Part shown: piece after piece, positions 55,941 to 64,000 of the stretch | How the letters are laid out: every line of letters begins with the position of its first letter | Position numbering within the stretch: position 1 is the stretch's first letter | Source: Desmonostoc muscorum LEGE 12446 | GTDB lineage: Bacteria > Cyanobacteriota > Cyanobacteriia > Cyanobacteriales > Nostocaceae | Reading direction: 5' to 3' | NCBI RefSeq assembly: GCF_015207005.2 | Contig: NZ_JADEXS020000001.1 | Coordinates: forward strand, 8,078,501-8,142,500 | Length of the DNA stretch: 64,000 nt | The notes under the pieces: generated by a model | What the model was told of the DNA's origin: nothing | Seen by the model: the letters and a program-made list of their open reading frames with translations, nothing else | Databases searched by the model: none | Translations under genes and position numbers: made by a program

Positions 55941-56429
55941 CTTCTCCAGATTCTATTTCTTCACGTCGCCCAGCCAGCAATGTATAAATCTCTTTTTTTT
56001 TGACGCGACTAATTCCTCATCATATTTTGGGTTGTGAGCTTGAGTTTTCTTCCAACTGATACGTGCTTCATTAAATAAATCATAGTAGCTTTGCTTTGAG
56101 GAGAAAGTAACCCCGTATTTGCGGCTGATCTCATACTCTAGCTCGTTCAAAGTCCATCTATCTTTTGTTAACAGCCACTCTATTATGGATGAGCGCTGCT
56201 CTCGGCTTAATAGCCCAACACTTCCTTGATGAGCGAGTCTTAAACCTTCTACTCCATTTTGGAAAAATGCTTTTTTCCACTTACTTATAAAACCACTGGA
56301 CACTCCTAAGACTGGTATTATCTGCTCATGCTTGTATCCACACAGCAACATCTTAACTGCTATCGCTCGTTGAACTTCACGCTTATCTTGGCTATTTTCG
56401 ATAAACTCATCTAGCGATCGCATCCACAT
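55941..56429 (-). pseudogene. IS630-type transposase N-terminal part with A9 slippery run
   Basis: 157 residues of the N-terminal, DNA-binding half: CGYKHEQIIPVLGVSSGFISKWKKAF (HTH), RWTLNELEYEISRKYGVTFS and SKQSYYDLFNEARISWKKTQ. At ASKKK the frame crosses nine adenines. The zero frame ends RFIHCWLGDVKK, while the alternative frame reads KEIYTLLAGRREEIESGE, which matches how this transposase group continues. The catalytic DDE domain is absent because the element is truncated at about 55940 against the Rpn remnant. It differs from the intact IS630 at 44702. Confidence 0.75.
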
Positions 56430-56502
56430 TACCGCACCTCACCTTAGTCATTCAAGCTACTTACACCCTTCTACGTATTTTCTCACGAATGATTACAGAT
56501 TG

Positions 56503-56757
56503 CTATAGATATTCATCAAAGTTTTGATTCTCTATTGCATTTGATATTTCTTGAACATTAAATGAGCCGCATCTCTCATGATTGATCATTTGTCTCAATA
56601 CTTTATAGTTTTGAGGATGCCACCAGCAATCACTAATAGAATTTTCCGACCAGTCAATCAAGGTTGATTGTAGATTAACGTTACTCGCAATCAAATTAAT
56701 TTCTTCTATATCCCATACTCTTTGACTGCCATCACAGACAGCTAGGTAAAAATAAAT
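56503..56757 (-). pseudogene. C-terminal gene fragment of unknown function
   Basis: An open frame of about 84 codons (reading back to a stop at about 56758) gives YLAVCDGSQRVWDIEEINLI then ASNVNLQSTLIDWSEN and SISDCWWHPQNYKVLRQM. No good start codon lies in the upstream part; the first candidate (TTG) gives 63 residues. The composition looks like a real protein, but I do not recognise it. It is probably the tail of a gene disrupted by the rearrangements to its right. Confidence 0.4.
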
Positions 56758-56869
56758 CTAAGTATATAAATATATGTAAAGTTTAACCTTCAAGTATGTG
56801 CTTATAAGACGCTAAATATTCTAGAGTTTGTCTAGAAGGTATTTAATAATACATAACTTAACATTCTTT

Positions 56870-58336
56870 ATGTCTTCTCAAGATCAGTTAATTCTTGAAG
56901 AAATTTGGATTTGTCCCCCGTTAGCCTTTGCTCGGTTTGGACAATCCCCATACCCAATGGAGAATTTCCATTGGGCGGAGAATGATTACTCGCCTCGGGG
57001 TACAGCTGAAACAGTCATCAAACCCGCATTGACGTTTAACATCGATCCCAACGGCAATATTTCTGCTTATTTGCCAGAAGAAATTCGCTTTAAAGATAAA
57101 GGTAAGTGGCGTCCGGTTTGTCCTTTTTTTGAGTTACATGGACGTTGGTCAGACGGGCATGAAGGTCCCATAGGACTGAATGAATTGCAAGCAGCTAAAT
57201 TGAGTCTCAATGATGTAGTGTGGCACGTGGAAGCAGCCAACCGCAAAGCATATCACTACACCTTAGCAGATGGGGATCTCGTTGAAACTGCAATCGAAAT
57301 TCCCGGTACAGATCATCTTTTGCACCCGATATTGGGTCACAGTCCTGAAGGAGCAGAAAATCCTCTGATTCCCCCTGGCGTGGATGTTCCATTAGGCCAT
57401 GTGCAGGTAATTCGCCCTAATCCAAGTTGGCCTGAGTTGCGTTTGCGAATTACCCCACCGCAGGGATTGATTTATGCTCCCAGCAATAGTAAGGATCGCA
57501 ACTTAACCCAATTGATCCCACTGATTCAAGACCAAGCGGTATTTTTGCGACAAATCAACTGCTGTCTCAATCACAATGCCGCATGGCCTCACTGGAATCC
57601 AGGGTCTGGGGATAATGAAGATCCGCGCACCAATCCTGGTGGTCTGTATGCTCAAGAGCCGGATGGCACTAGCTTGGGATTTTTGGATGATTCCAATGAC
57701 GGTTTGATTAAAGTGACAATCACAGGAGCAAGTATCGCTACAGGTCAACTAACTGCTTATGCTCGTTACACATGTTGTCCGCAAGACTTCCAACCAGACC
57801 GCCGGCCATTTGTCTCCATTGCTGATGGTTTAAGCGATTTAGTCAAACGAGACGAAGTTTTGCATCAAGCATTTATCGAGGGGCGAAACTGGCCGGAAAC
57901 AGAAGCGGAAATCGCTGATTTAATGCAACGAGTCCGCGAGACAATGGAAGCTTCTAATTTGGATCAGCAAAATTTGCGATCGCAGTTAGCCAATAACCCA
58001 AGTGACTCTGGCGCAGACGCTCCTTTCCCCTTCGAGCCTGTACCCCCACGCCCAGGGCATCCATTACCCTTGACCGAATTAGGTCGGATGAATCATGTAC
58101 GCTTTCTGGCTTACGAAGTGTTCAAGCAACGTATGGGACAACGCCCAGAAGTGTTTAAACAATGGATTCGCAAACCCACCGACGAACCGAAATCATACGA
58201 CAAACAAATGCCCGCCTTGATGCGAGGTTCAGATTCCACACCGATGTCCATTTCCCAACGTCAGTACTACTTGATGAAGGAATGGTTAGAAGTATTGCAA
58301 AACGGTCAAGGAACATCTCAAAAGGAAGATAGTTGA
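56870..58336 (+). CDS. LodA-like protein, N-terminal half (stand-alone)
   Basis: 488 residues from the ATG at 56870 (MSSQDQLILEE); the frame open to a TTG at 56828 is not needed. The N-terminus ICPPLAFARFGQSP, then IRFKDKGKWRPVCPFFELHG, NDVVWHVEAANRKAYHY, HVQVIRP, ARYTCCPQDFQPDRRPFVS and the C-terminal MPALMRGSD, SISQRQYYLMKEWLEVL follow the order of LodA/GoxA amine oxidases (GIARVGNS, FKDxxGxxKRQAARFRIYG, WTVHLANKKAAWY, DFxPD..., QYxxLxxWA). It ends where LodA would continue to its C-terminal, cofactor-bearing part; that part appears in the gene at 59736. It is the first of four same-strand genes. The match is by eye; catalytic activity is not implied. Confidence 0.6.
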   Translation: MSSQDQLILEEIWICPPLAFARFGQSPYPMENFHWAENDYSPRGTAETVIKPALTFNIDPNGNISAYLPEEIRFKDKGKWRPVCPFFELHGRWSDGHEGPIGLNELQAAKLSLNDVVWHVEAANRKAYHYTLADGDLVETAIEIPGTDHLLHPILGHSPEGAENPLIPPGVDVPLGHVQVIRPNPSWPELRLRITPPQGLIYAPSNSKDRNLTQLIPLIQDQAVFLRQINCCLNHNAAWPHWNPGSGDNEDPRTNPGGLYAQEPDGTSLGFLDDSNDGLIKVTITGASIATGQLTAYARYTCCPQDFQPDRRPFVSIADGLSDLVKRDEVLHQAFIEGRNWPETEAEIADLMQRVRETMEASNLDQQNLRSQLANNPSDSGADAPFPFEPVPPRPGHPLPLTELGRMNHVRFLAYEVFKQRMGQRPEVFKQWIRKPTDEPKSYDKQMPALMRGSDSTPMSISQRQYYLMKEWLEVLQNGQGTSQKEDS

Positions 58337-58338
58337 TT

Positions 58339-59739
58339 ATGAATCTTCCATTACCACAGTCACCCATATCGCCGGAAGTAGACAATTTATCCCGCGACTT
58401 TCATCTGTTTGAGAGCGCTGTTGCAAAACACTTGCTGGTGGTAGACGGTTCACGAGTGTTCGATCTCGACGAACTCACCGCCCAGCGCATCGCTCAATTG
58501 CTAATAGTAGAGGACTCTGTAACCGAGCAGGAAATCGCCGACTTTCGTCAAAGCTTTGTGATGCCAGGTGGTTATCCTGCCATTGATGATACTCCCCTTG
58601 AACCGCCTCCCCTGCGTTCTTTATCGTTGAACGTTGCCCAAAGCTGCAATCTTGGCTGTAAGTATTGCTATGCTGACGAGGGCAAATTTGGCAGCAAAAC
58701 ACAGTTCATGCCCCAGGACATCGCCCAGCAAGCCGTAGACCGTCTAATTGCCGAGGCCGAGCCAGGTGTAGATTTAGTTGTCGGGTTTATGGGAGGAGAA
58801 CCTCTGTTAAACCGCCAATTAATCCACCACATTACCCGTTATACCAGCCAGCGCGGCCAAGAAACTCGGCATAAAGTCCGGTTTTCTCTGACTACAAACG
58901 GCACCTTGGTTACTGCTGAAGATGCAGCTTTATTCGCCGAGTACCGATTTAATGTGTCTGTTAGCCTCGATGGGCCACAATTTCTCAATGACCAGTTGCG
59001 CCCAACAGTCAATGGTCGCGGAAGTTACGAAGCAGTTTTACGTGGCTTAGAAGTCATGTCAGTTCAGCGTCCTGGTCATTTGTCGGCTCGGATGACAGTC
59101 ACGCCCCAAAGCGGACGCTTACTGCCAATTTTGCAACATGTGCTGTCCTTGGGTGTTGATGATGCAGGGTTTGCTCCAGTGCTGGTGTCACCTAATGCAG
59201 AGTATGCCTTTGGGACTGAAGAGTTCGAGCTATTTTTGCAGCACATGGTCGAATGTGGTGAGGTATGTAAACAACATCTCTTGCAGGGTAAGCGTTTCCC
59301 ATTTACCAACTTTGAAACGGCACTCAATGAAATTCATCGTGGTAGCCATCGTCCCTACCCCTGTGGTGCGGGTGCAGGTTATCTGAGCGTGAATGCTCAA
59401 GGCCAACTTTATGCCTGTCATCGATTGGTAGGAGATGAAGAGTGGGCTATGGGTTCAGTCCAGCAAGGCTCAGACTTTGCGGCTCGACAGCAGCTATTAC
59501 AGCGCAATCATGTCAACTCCATCAAACCATGTAGTGATTGTTGGGCGCGTTACCTCTGTGGAGGAGGTTGTTACCACGAAGTCAGCAAACGTGGGCGAAT
59601 TGGCTGCGATTACATTCGTGGCTGGCTGGAATTCTGTTTGGCAGCTTATGCCGAACTCTCTACTTACACTCCTGAGTATTTTGTGACTCCCGAAACCTAC
59701 TTTGCAAACGGAATTACAAATTTAACTGGAAAAATATGA
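58339..59739 (+). CDS. Radical SAM/SPASM maturase
   Basis: 466 residues from the ATG at 58339, 2 bp after the preceding stop. The radical SAM cluster motif CxxxCxxC is in AQSCNLGCKYCYADEG, followed by VGFMGGEPLL and FSLTTNGTLV. The C-terminal SPASM domain is rich in cysteines binding extra Fe-S clusters: PYPCGAGAG, YACHRLV, KPCSDCWARYLCGGGCYHE, IGCDYIRGWLEFC. It resembles peptide-modifying enzymes such as QhpD, which makes thioether cross-links in quinohemoprotein amine dehydrogenase, and anaerobic sulfatase maturases. Its stop overlaps the next start (ATGA), so it is coupled to the LodA-C/ferritin-like protein, the most likely substrate. Confidence 0.9.
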   Translation: MNLPLPQSPISPEVDNLSRDFHLFESAVAKHLLVVDGSRVFDLDELTAQRIAQLLIVEDSVTEQEIADFRQSFVMPGGYPAIDDTPLEPPPLRSLSLNVAQSCNLGCKYCYADEGKFGSKTQFMPQDIAQQAVDRLIAEAEPGVDLVVGFMGGEPLLNRQLIHHITRYTSQRGQETRHKVRFSLTTNGTLVTAEDAALFAEYRFNVSVSLDGPQFLNDQLRPTVNGRGSYEAVLRGLEVMSVQRPGHLSARMTVTPQSGRLLPILQHVLSLGVDDAGFAPVLVSPNAEYAFGTEEFELFLQHMVECGEVCKQHLLQGKRFPFTNFETALNEIHRGSHRPYPCGAGAGYLSVNAQGQLYACHRLVGDEEWAMGSVQQGSDFAARQQLLQRNHVNSIKPCSDCWARYLCGGGCYHEVSKRGRIGCDYIRGWLEFCLAAYAELSTYTPEYFVTPETYFANGITNLTGKI

Positions 59740-61859
59740 AAATCACCAAAAATAATAACCCGTGGCGGCCAAATGAATTTTCCACCCAAGATCCAAAAGA
59801 ATGGAAGATTTTTCCGCGTAACCTAACCGCACGAGCCGCTTACATTGTTCCGGGGAATCCAACCACTACCCGCCCAGAAGATGCTGTAGACAATTGCTAT
59901 CCTGGGTTGGAAATGGATGCCCGGAATCTACATAAGTACTTCTTCCCCGGTTTGTATTTTGAAGTCTATCGCAGTGATGGCGCTCGACTTGTTGAATTAA
60001 CTCCCAGCGATCGCGCCGCCCAGTGGATTAATTTAGGATTGAAAGAAAGCGATCTCCAAGATGAGTTGTTTTTGTGGATTCTCAAGGGGAAAACTGCTGC
60101 TGATCAGGATGCCACGAATCCGCCAGCTATTGAGTTCGTTGATACTGATAATACTACTAATATTAAAGACTTAGGCGGCTTATATATCTGGCGCAAAGTT
60201 AATGCGCTGTTTCCAGGAAAAACTGCCGTGGCGATCGGGCCGAAACCGCCAGCGACAGGTGATAGTTTGAATGCTGCGAAAGCTCAATTAAATAGCTCTT
60301 GGAACAATAACAATAGTCATCTAGAACGAGATCCAAATGGGAAATTGAAATTTGCCATCTTGATTACAGATCGGTCAGTTTACTTGAGCAATCAAGGTGT
60401 CATCGACCCGGATGTTTACAAACCAGGTGAACTGACACGTACCCTGTGTACTCCCTGGACTTACGATTTCCGGGATTGCCAATGTTTTTATTGGGCATCT
60501 AATAAGCCTGATGTCAATAGCAGTGAAGATGGTAAATACCAATATCTCAACTTTCAGCGTAAGAACTCGAATATAGAACCACAAACCGAAGATATTGCTA
60601 ACAGTTACGAAGCTCGTCGCCTCCGGGAAATCGACTATGCAGAAATGATGGTCGATTGGGAGCAACTGCGCCCAGTGGTGAATGGTCGGGAATATGGCGA
60701 ATCCTACAAACCTCCTATTCCCCCGAAAGGACGAATTCTAACTCTAGAAGAAATTAAAAAGGAACTAGCTTATTTAGCTACAGTAGAACACGCTCTAGCG
60801 GTGCAATATCTCTACGCCTACTATTCTATAAATGCTCCAGCCGAGGAGCCGCCAGAGCCAGATTTGAAAACATTCCGTATTTGGAAAGGGGCTAATGAGG
60901 TCTTCAATATCGCTATTGATGAAATGCGCCATTTGCACTGGGTCAACCAAGTATTAAAGTTACTGGGAGTCGAAACGACTGTCAAACGGGCTGCCAAAAT
61001 TGGACGCAGATTTGAAGTACCCTTCTATTTGCAAAGTCTTACCAGTACTCAGTTGCAGTGGTTTATTGATGTAGAAGAACCTAGTCGCTCTACCTCAACT
61101 GGGCTGGATGGGATGTACGTTGGGATTCAGACTTCGTTGCAACAGCTTTCACCAGAAGAGTTAGACCCAGAAACGCAACGTCGGGCGGTGGAAATCATCA
61201 AGCTGATCATTGATGAGGGTGAAGGACACTATGTGCGTTTCAGTACCGCCCAGCAGAATTTGGCTTTCTATGACAATGCGGGTCGTGGTGATTTGCCAAA
61301 ATATATTCGCGGCGGTCAGTGGAGTCAATTAAGCGATCGACCTAACCCGGAATTACCTAACAGTAATCTCTATGGTGTTCCCCACGTTGAAGAATTAGGC
61401 AGCGAAGGGTTCATCCTGCAAAAACAAAGTGACGCTGTATATTTAACATTGATAGTGTTTTTGAAGTTGGCGTTTGCTATGCAAGATGAAAAAATCAGTG
61501 GTGCATCGCTACGTCAAGCGATTTCCTTGATGTTTAAGCTGAACACAATCAATTTTAAGCTGGCAGAAAAAGGCCTGACACCACTGTTTACCATTCCTAA
61601 ATGGTGGGAAAGCGATCCTCCCGTTACATCCCAGGAGATTGCCCAAACTTTGTTAAATACAGCCAAAAAGCAATTGCTGGAATCAGGGGTATTGCAAAGT
61701 TCTGCGATCGCTCAATTTGCCCAAAAAGCACCATTGACTGAATCAAAGGTATTGAAAGAGCCGATTCTCTCTAAAGTTTTGCAGAAAGTCCACAATGAAA
61801 GCATTGATGAAGTGCTTGCCCATTTTGATAATGCTATTTCCCAAACCACATTTCAATGA
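59736..61859 (+). CDS. LodA C-terminal-like domain fused to ferritin-like domain
   Basis: 707 residues. The N-terminal ~330 residues contain DNCYPGLEMDARNL, KYFFPGLYFEVYR, KPGELTRTLCTPWTYDFRDC and YWASNKPDV, then WEQLRPVVNGREYG. These look like the C-terminal part of LodA-type oxidases (NCxGGxFFPGIE..., PGDLTxxxAxPWQxDFxxC, WWPxQRPD). Cys54 and Trp241 fall where LodA's cysteine tryptophylquinone residues would be expected. The second half (about 345-560) is a ferritin-like four-helix domain: ELAYLATVEHALAVQYLYAY, IAIDEMRHLHWVN and DEGEGHYVRF provide Glu/His ligands for a di-metal site, as in the VioB/iminophenylpyruvate-dimer-synthase group. No signal peptide. It is coupled to the radical SAM gene by a 4-bp overlap. 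Confidence 0.65.
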   Translation: MKITKNNNPWRPNEFSTQDPKEWKIFPRNLTARAAYIVPGNPTTTRPEDAVDNCYPGLEMDARNLHKYFFPGLYFEVYRSDGARLVELTPSDRAAQWINLGLKESDLQDELFLWILKGKTAADQDATNPPAIEFVDTDNTTNIKDLGGLYIWRKVNALFPGKTAVAIGPKPPATGDSLNAAKAQLNSSWNNNNSHLERDPNGKLKFAILITDRSVYLSNQGVIDPDVYKPGELTRTLCTPWTYDFRDCQCFYWASNKPDVNSSEDGKYQYLNFQRKNSNIEPQTEDIANSYEARRLREIDYAEMMVDWEQLRPVVNGREYGESYKPPIPPKGRILTLEEIKKELAYLATVEHALAVQYLYAYYSINAPAEEPPEPDLKTFRIWKGANEVFNIAIDEMRHLHWVNQVLKLLGVETTVKRAAKIGRRFEVPFYLQSLTSTQLQWFIDVEEPSRSTSTGLDGMYVGIQTSLQQLSPEELDPETQRRAVEIIKLIIDEGEGHYVRFSTAQQNLAFYDNAGRGDLPKYIRGGQWSQLSDRPNPELPNSNLYGVPHVEELGSEGFILQKQSDAVYLTLIVFLKLAFAMQDEKISGASLRQAISLMFKLNTINFKLAEKGLTPLFTIPKWWESDPPVTSQEIAQTLLNTAKKQLLESGVLQSSAIAQFAQKAPLTESKVLKEPILSKVLQKVHNESIDEVLAHFDNAISQTTFQ

Positions 61860-62033
61860 GTCAGTCTGAAGTCTGTTCCCAACGATGACCGAATAATTAC
61901 TAATTCATAATTCGTAACGAAAGTCATAGCCCCTCAATTCATTGATGGAGATAAAAAGTATGATTCCTTTTTTAAGCCCCCAACTTCAATCGTGGGGTAA
62001 TAATTACGAATTACGAATTACAAATTACGAATT
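61860..62033. repeat. Interspersed AATTACGAATT repeat between operon genes
   Basis: AATTACTAATTCATAATTCG and the reverse-oriented TAATTACGAATTACGAATT enclose an AAGCCCCCAACTTCAATCG hairpin. The 174-bp gap is nearly all repeat and separates the flavoprotein gene from an otherwise tightly packed operon, so it was probably inserted later. Confidence 0.6.
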
Positions 62034-63161
62034 ATGTTGACTCGTGTGGCTGTTGTTGGTGACAGTTTAAGTGCTTATGCTGTGGTTGCAGCCTTAGCCA
62101 AGCTGGGTTCTCATTGCGATTTGCTATGTGACCCAGCAAAATCTCACTTTTTTGGGCCATCATTAGTACTCAACGATGTTAGCGAAACATTGCTCGCCCA
62201 GCTTTTTCCGGATGTGAATCTGAGTATTTACAGTCAACGTCTGACTCATCGTTTGGTGCGTTGGGGCAGACAGCCAGTGCAGGTAGAACAACCTGCATTG
62301 GCGATTCGATCACACTCTTTACTAGAATTACTGCGAAACTCTAAGGTCATACAGCACACGCGTATGATTGATGTTAGTCAATTGACTGCTCAACAAATAT
62401 CGCAGAACTATCCTTGGACAGTGTATACCAGACACAAACAAAGGGCGATGGCTACGCCCGCCCTTCGCGGAGCGTCTCGTAGAGAAGGCATCGCTTTGCC
62501 GGAAAGTTCTAAATCTTTGGTTGGTGGTCAACGAGTTATAGTCACCGCTGAGGTACAAGACACGCCCAAACCTGCATCTACCTGTTATATCGAGTCCCTG
62601 GCTGACGGTTGGTTGTTTTATGCTCCAGTCGATGGCTCTGGCGCTATGCTTCAGGCATGTTTGCCCATAACTCCAGCCAATCCTCGACGGGCGTTGCTGG
62701 AATGTTTGTATAAAAGCACTACAATCAGCACGTTTGTCAACGATTTGCAAAAGGTAAATTGTTTTTCTTCTGCCCCCCACTTGCAATGGCCTCTCTGCGG
62801 TTCGGGTTGGCTGATGGTAGGCGAACCTGCGATTAAGATTGATCCTGTAAGTGGGGAAGGTACGCCTTTTGCGTTACGCAGTGCAATATTGGCAGGAGCG
62901 GTAATTGATGGAATTTTGAGCGATCGCATTCCTGATATATCTGCATTAAATCATTATCAAACTAGATTAACTCATTCATTCATTTCTCATTTGCGAGGGT
63001 GTATCCAGTTTTATCGAGAAGTGTTTAGCACAAATTTAGCATGGCTTGCTGAAATAAATCAGATGATTGATATTGCTGAGACTCTATCTACTCAGCTAGA
63101 ACAACAGGCTATTAATGTGTTGAACTATCGGTTGATTGATTTTGAGTTGCACATTGGGTAA
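62034..63161 (+). CDS. FAD-dependent oxidoreductase (LodB/halogenase-like)
   Basis: 375 residues. The N-terminal VAVVGDSLSAYAVVAALAKLG is a Rossmann dinucleotide motif (GxSxxxY variant as in tryptophan-halogenase-type flavoproteins). The C-terminal part CGSGWLMVGEPAIKIDPVSGEGTPFALRSAI carries the G(D/E)xA...DPxxGxG FAD motif of the same superfamily. LodB, the flavoprotein needed to make the LodA cofactor, and QhpG are members. Residues about 137-155 (RAMATPALRGASRREGIA) are encoded by a GGGCGATGGCTACGCCC-type palindromic repeat inserted in frame near 62440-62495; the enzyme may tolerate this. Being last in the cluster, it is the probable hydroxylase for the tryptophan of the partner protein. 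Confidence 0.75.
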   Translation: MLTRVAVVGDSLSAYAVVAALAKLGSHCDLLCDPAKSHFFGPSLVLNDVSETLLAQLFPDVNLSIYSQRLTHRLVRWGRQPVQVEQPALAIRSHSLLELLRNSKVIQHTRMIDVSQLTAQQISQNYPWTVYTRHKQRAMATPALRGASRREGIALPESSKSLVGGQRVIVTAEVQDTPKPASTCYIESLADGWLFYAPVDGSGAMLQACLPITPANPRRALLECLYKSTTISTFVNDLQKVNCFSSAPHLQWPLCGSGWLMVGEPAIKIDPVSGEGTPFALRSAILAGAVIDGILSDRIPDISALNHYQTRLTHSFISHLRGCIQFYREVFSTNLAWLAEINQMIDIAETLSTQLEQQAINVLNYRLIDFELHIG

Positions 63162-63391
63162 ATCTCAAAAAATCAGTAAACCTGGAATTATAGACTGAAG
63201 TCTTTGTCCCAAGAGGCTTTTGAGCAGTTCTTGCAGTTTTGTTAGAGAGAAAGATACTGGAATTACCCTGCCACTTTGATTATAAATCAAAGTCAAGGCT
63301 GAATGTTTCTCCATCAGAATCCAATACGGTTCAGTTAAGGCTCAAAGTCATGTAAATTAAACATTGTTCCCAAGAAAGGAAATTCAGTATT

Positions 63392-63785
63392 GTGCATCTG
63401 AGGGATTTCTTGTTGATGTCTCCTGAGATACGAAGTGGTGATGTGCTTAAAGCAATCGAGATGGCGATTCCAGCAACTGCGATCGAAGAAGCGATCACTA
63501 ATACCCAAACTGAAGAGGAGCGCAAGCGATCGCTACCAGCGCAATTAGTGGTAAGTCTCGTAATTGCAATGAGTCTATGGTCAAAAGACTCAATGCGGGA
63601 TGTACTTAAAAACTTGATTGATGGTCTTTCTGAGGGATGGGTGAAGGTAGGTAAATACTGGCGAGTACCTTGTAAGTCAGCAATTACTCAAGCTCGGCAA
63701 CGATTAGGGGCAGGAGTGATGAGCCAATTATTTCACCAGTTAGTACAACCAATGGCGATTGGTGAGACGATAGAAGCATTTCTAA
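63392..63785 (+). pseudogene. IS4-family transposase N-terminal remnant
   Basis: From GTG at 63392 (or ATG at 63416): PATAIEEAITNTQTEEERKR, SLPAQLVVSLVIAMSLWSKD, SMRDVLKNLI and CKSAITQARQRLGAG are the N-terminal domain of IS4-type transposases. Homology ends near AIGETIEAFLNG, where a different transposase begins in the same frame. The DDE catalytic domain is missing. Confidence 0.75.
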
Positions 63786-64000
63786 ATGGGCTGAGAATTG
63801 TGGTGATGTTGAATGCCAAAGAGATTGAAATTCAAAATATAGACCATTTAGGCATAGTGGCAGGAATAGTAGACGCGATTGGGTTAGTAGAAATAATTAA
63901 TGAATTAAACAGTATCAAAAAATGAAAGTAAAATTAACACGGATGTTTTGAGTGCAGGGCGTTTTATTGTTGCCACAAATGTTTTAGAGTCCAAGCAGCT
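63786..64000 (+). pseudogene. DUF4277-type transposase remnant with internal deletion
   Basis: KEIEIQNIDHLGIVAGIVDA and IGLVEIINEL are the start of IS1634-like DUF4277 transposases. After a stop at 63925 the sequence continues, out of frame, as VLSAGRFIVATNVLESKQL, a segment that lies hundreds of residues later in such transposases. Most of the gene has therefore been deleted. It runs off the window edge. Confidence 0.7.

Noticed and set aside
56870..58336. A complete, self-sufficient LodA oxidase
   Set aside because: The protein is much shorter than LodA and lacks the C-terminal segments with the cofactor residues, so it is described only as a LodA-like N-terminal half.
1..64000. tRNA, rRNA or riboswitch genes
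   Set aside because: No cloverleaf-like sequence with TTCRANNC, no rRNA segments and no convincing riboswitch core were recognised by eye. A covariance-model search would be needed to exclude small ncRNAs.

Overview
The window looks like chromosomal DNA of a filamentous, probably heterocyst-forming cyanobacterium (Nostoc/Anabaena type). The evidence is the high frequency of GCGATCGC (HIP1) octamers inside genes, heptameric STRR repeats (CCCCAGT/CCCTAGT), many copies of palindromic GTAGGGGCGCACAGC-type hairpins, pentapeptide-repeat proteins, and multi-domain PAS/GAF sensor proteins. No rRNA, tRNA or CRISPR array was recognised. The region is accessory in character: at least ten genes are broken by stop codons, insertion sequences or truncation.

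Layout. 0.6-4.3 kb: three paralogous pentapeptide-repeat proteins, followed by an array of 21-bp tandem repeats. 4.8-9.5 kb: a tightly overlapping signalling operon (XRE regulator, PAS histidine kinase, response regulator, hybrid kinase) behind a perfect 9-2-9 palindrome. 9.7-12.1 kb (minus): ABC-2 exporter ATPase and permease, MarR regulator, truncated MFS exporter. 12.3-14.9 kb (minus): FHA-PAS-GAF-GGDEF-EAL protein. 15.6-20.6 kb (minus): a two-partner-secretion transporter gene with an in-frame amber stop, a decayed unknown gene, and a patatin gene split by a complete IS5-type element. 21.5-33.6 kb (plus): a double DUF3131 protein, a large RTX-repeat protein, a cellulose-synthase-like glycosyltransferase and a PIG-L deacetylase, which suggests surface polysaccharide. 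33.7-36.1 kb: a partner-switching trio (STAS, PP2C response regulator, anti-sigma kinase). 36.3-43.3 kb: an IucA/IucC siderophore synthetase, an RND pump gene broken by a duplication laced with scrambled transposase pieces, and its divergent LysR gene. 43.7-48.8 kb: an IscB remnant, a cysteine-dioxygenase-like gene split by an IS630 element, a class II aldolase, and a VapC remnant split by a TnpB element that carries a small ribbon-helix-helix gene. 48.8-53.2 kb (minus): a peptide-export cassette (double-glycine precursor, peptidase-ABC transporter, HlyD adaptor). 54.2-56.8 kb: an M20 amidohydrolase and debris. 56.9-63.2 kb: the most unusual locus. 63.4-64 kb: two abutting transposase remnants.

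Most interesting system. Genes at 56870-63161 form a plus-strand cluster: a LodA-like N-terminal half, a radical SAM/SPASM enzyme, a LodA-like C-terminal half fused to a ferritin-like domain, and a flavin-dependent LodB/halogenase-like oxidoreductase. My reading is that a LodA-type (cysteine tryptophylquinone) oxidase has been split in two, with its maturation enzymes encoded alongside. This rests on motif recognition by eye and needs profile searches to confirm.

Genome dynamics. Two IS insertions (IS5-type in patatin, IS630 in the dioxygenase) can be reversed on paper to give uninterrupted reading frames, so they appear recent. Several families of short inverted-repeat elements recur, and some are nested. 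Repeat sequence has also entered coding regions in frame (M20 hydrolase, glycosyltransferase, flavoprotein, and the last codons of the peptidase-ABC transporter).
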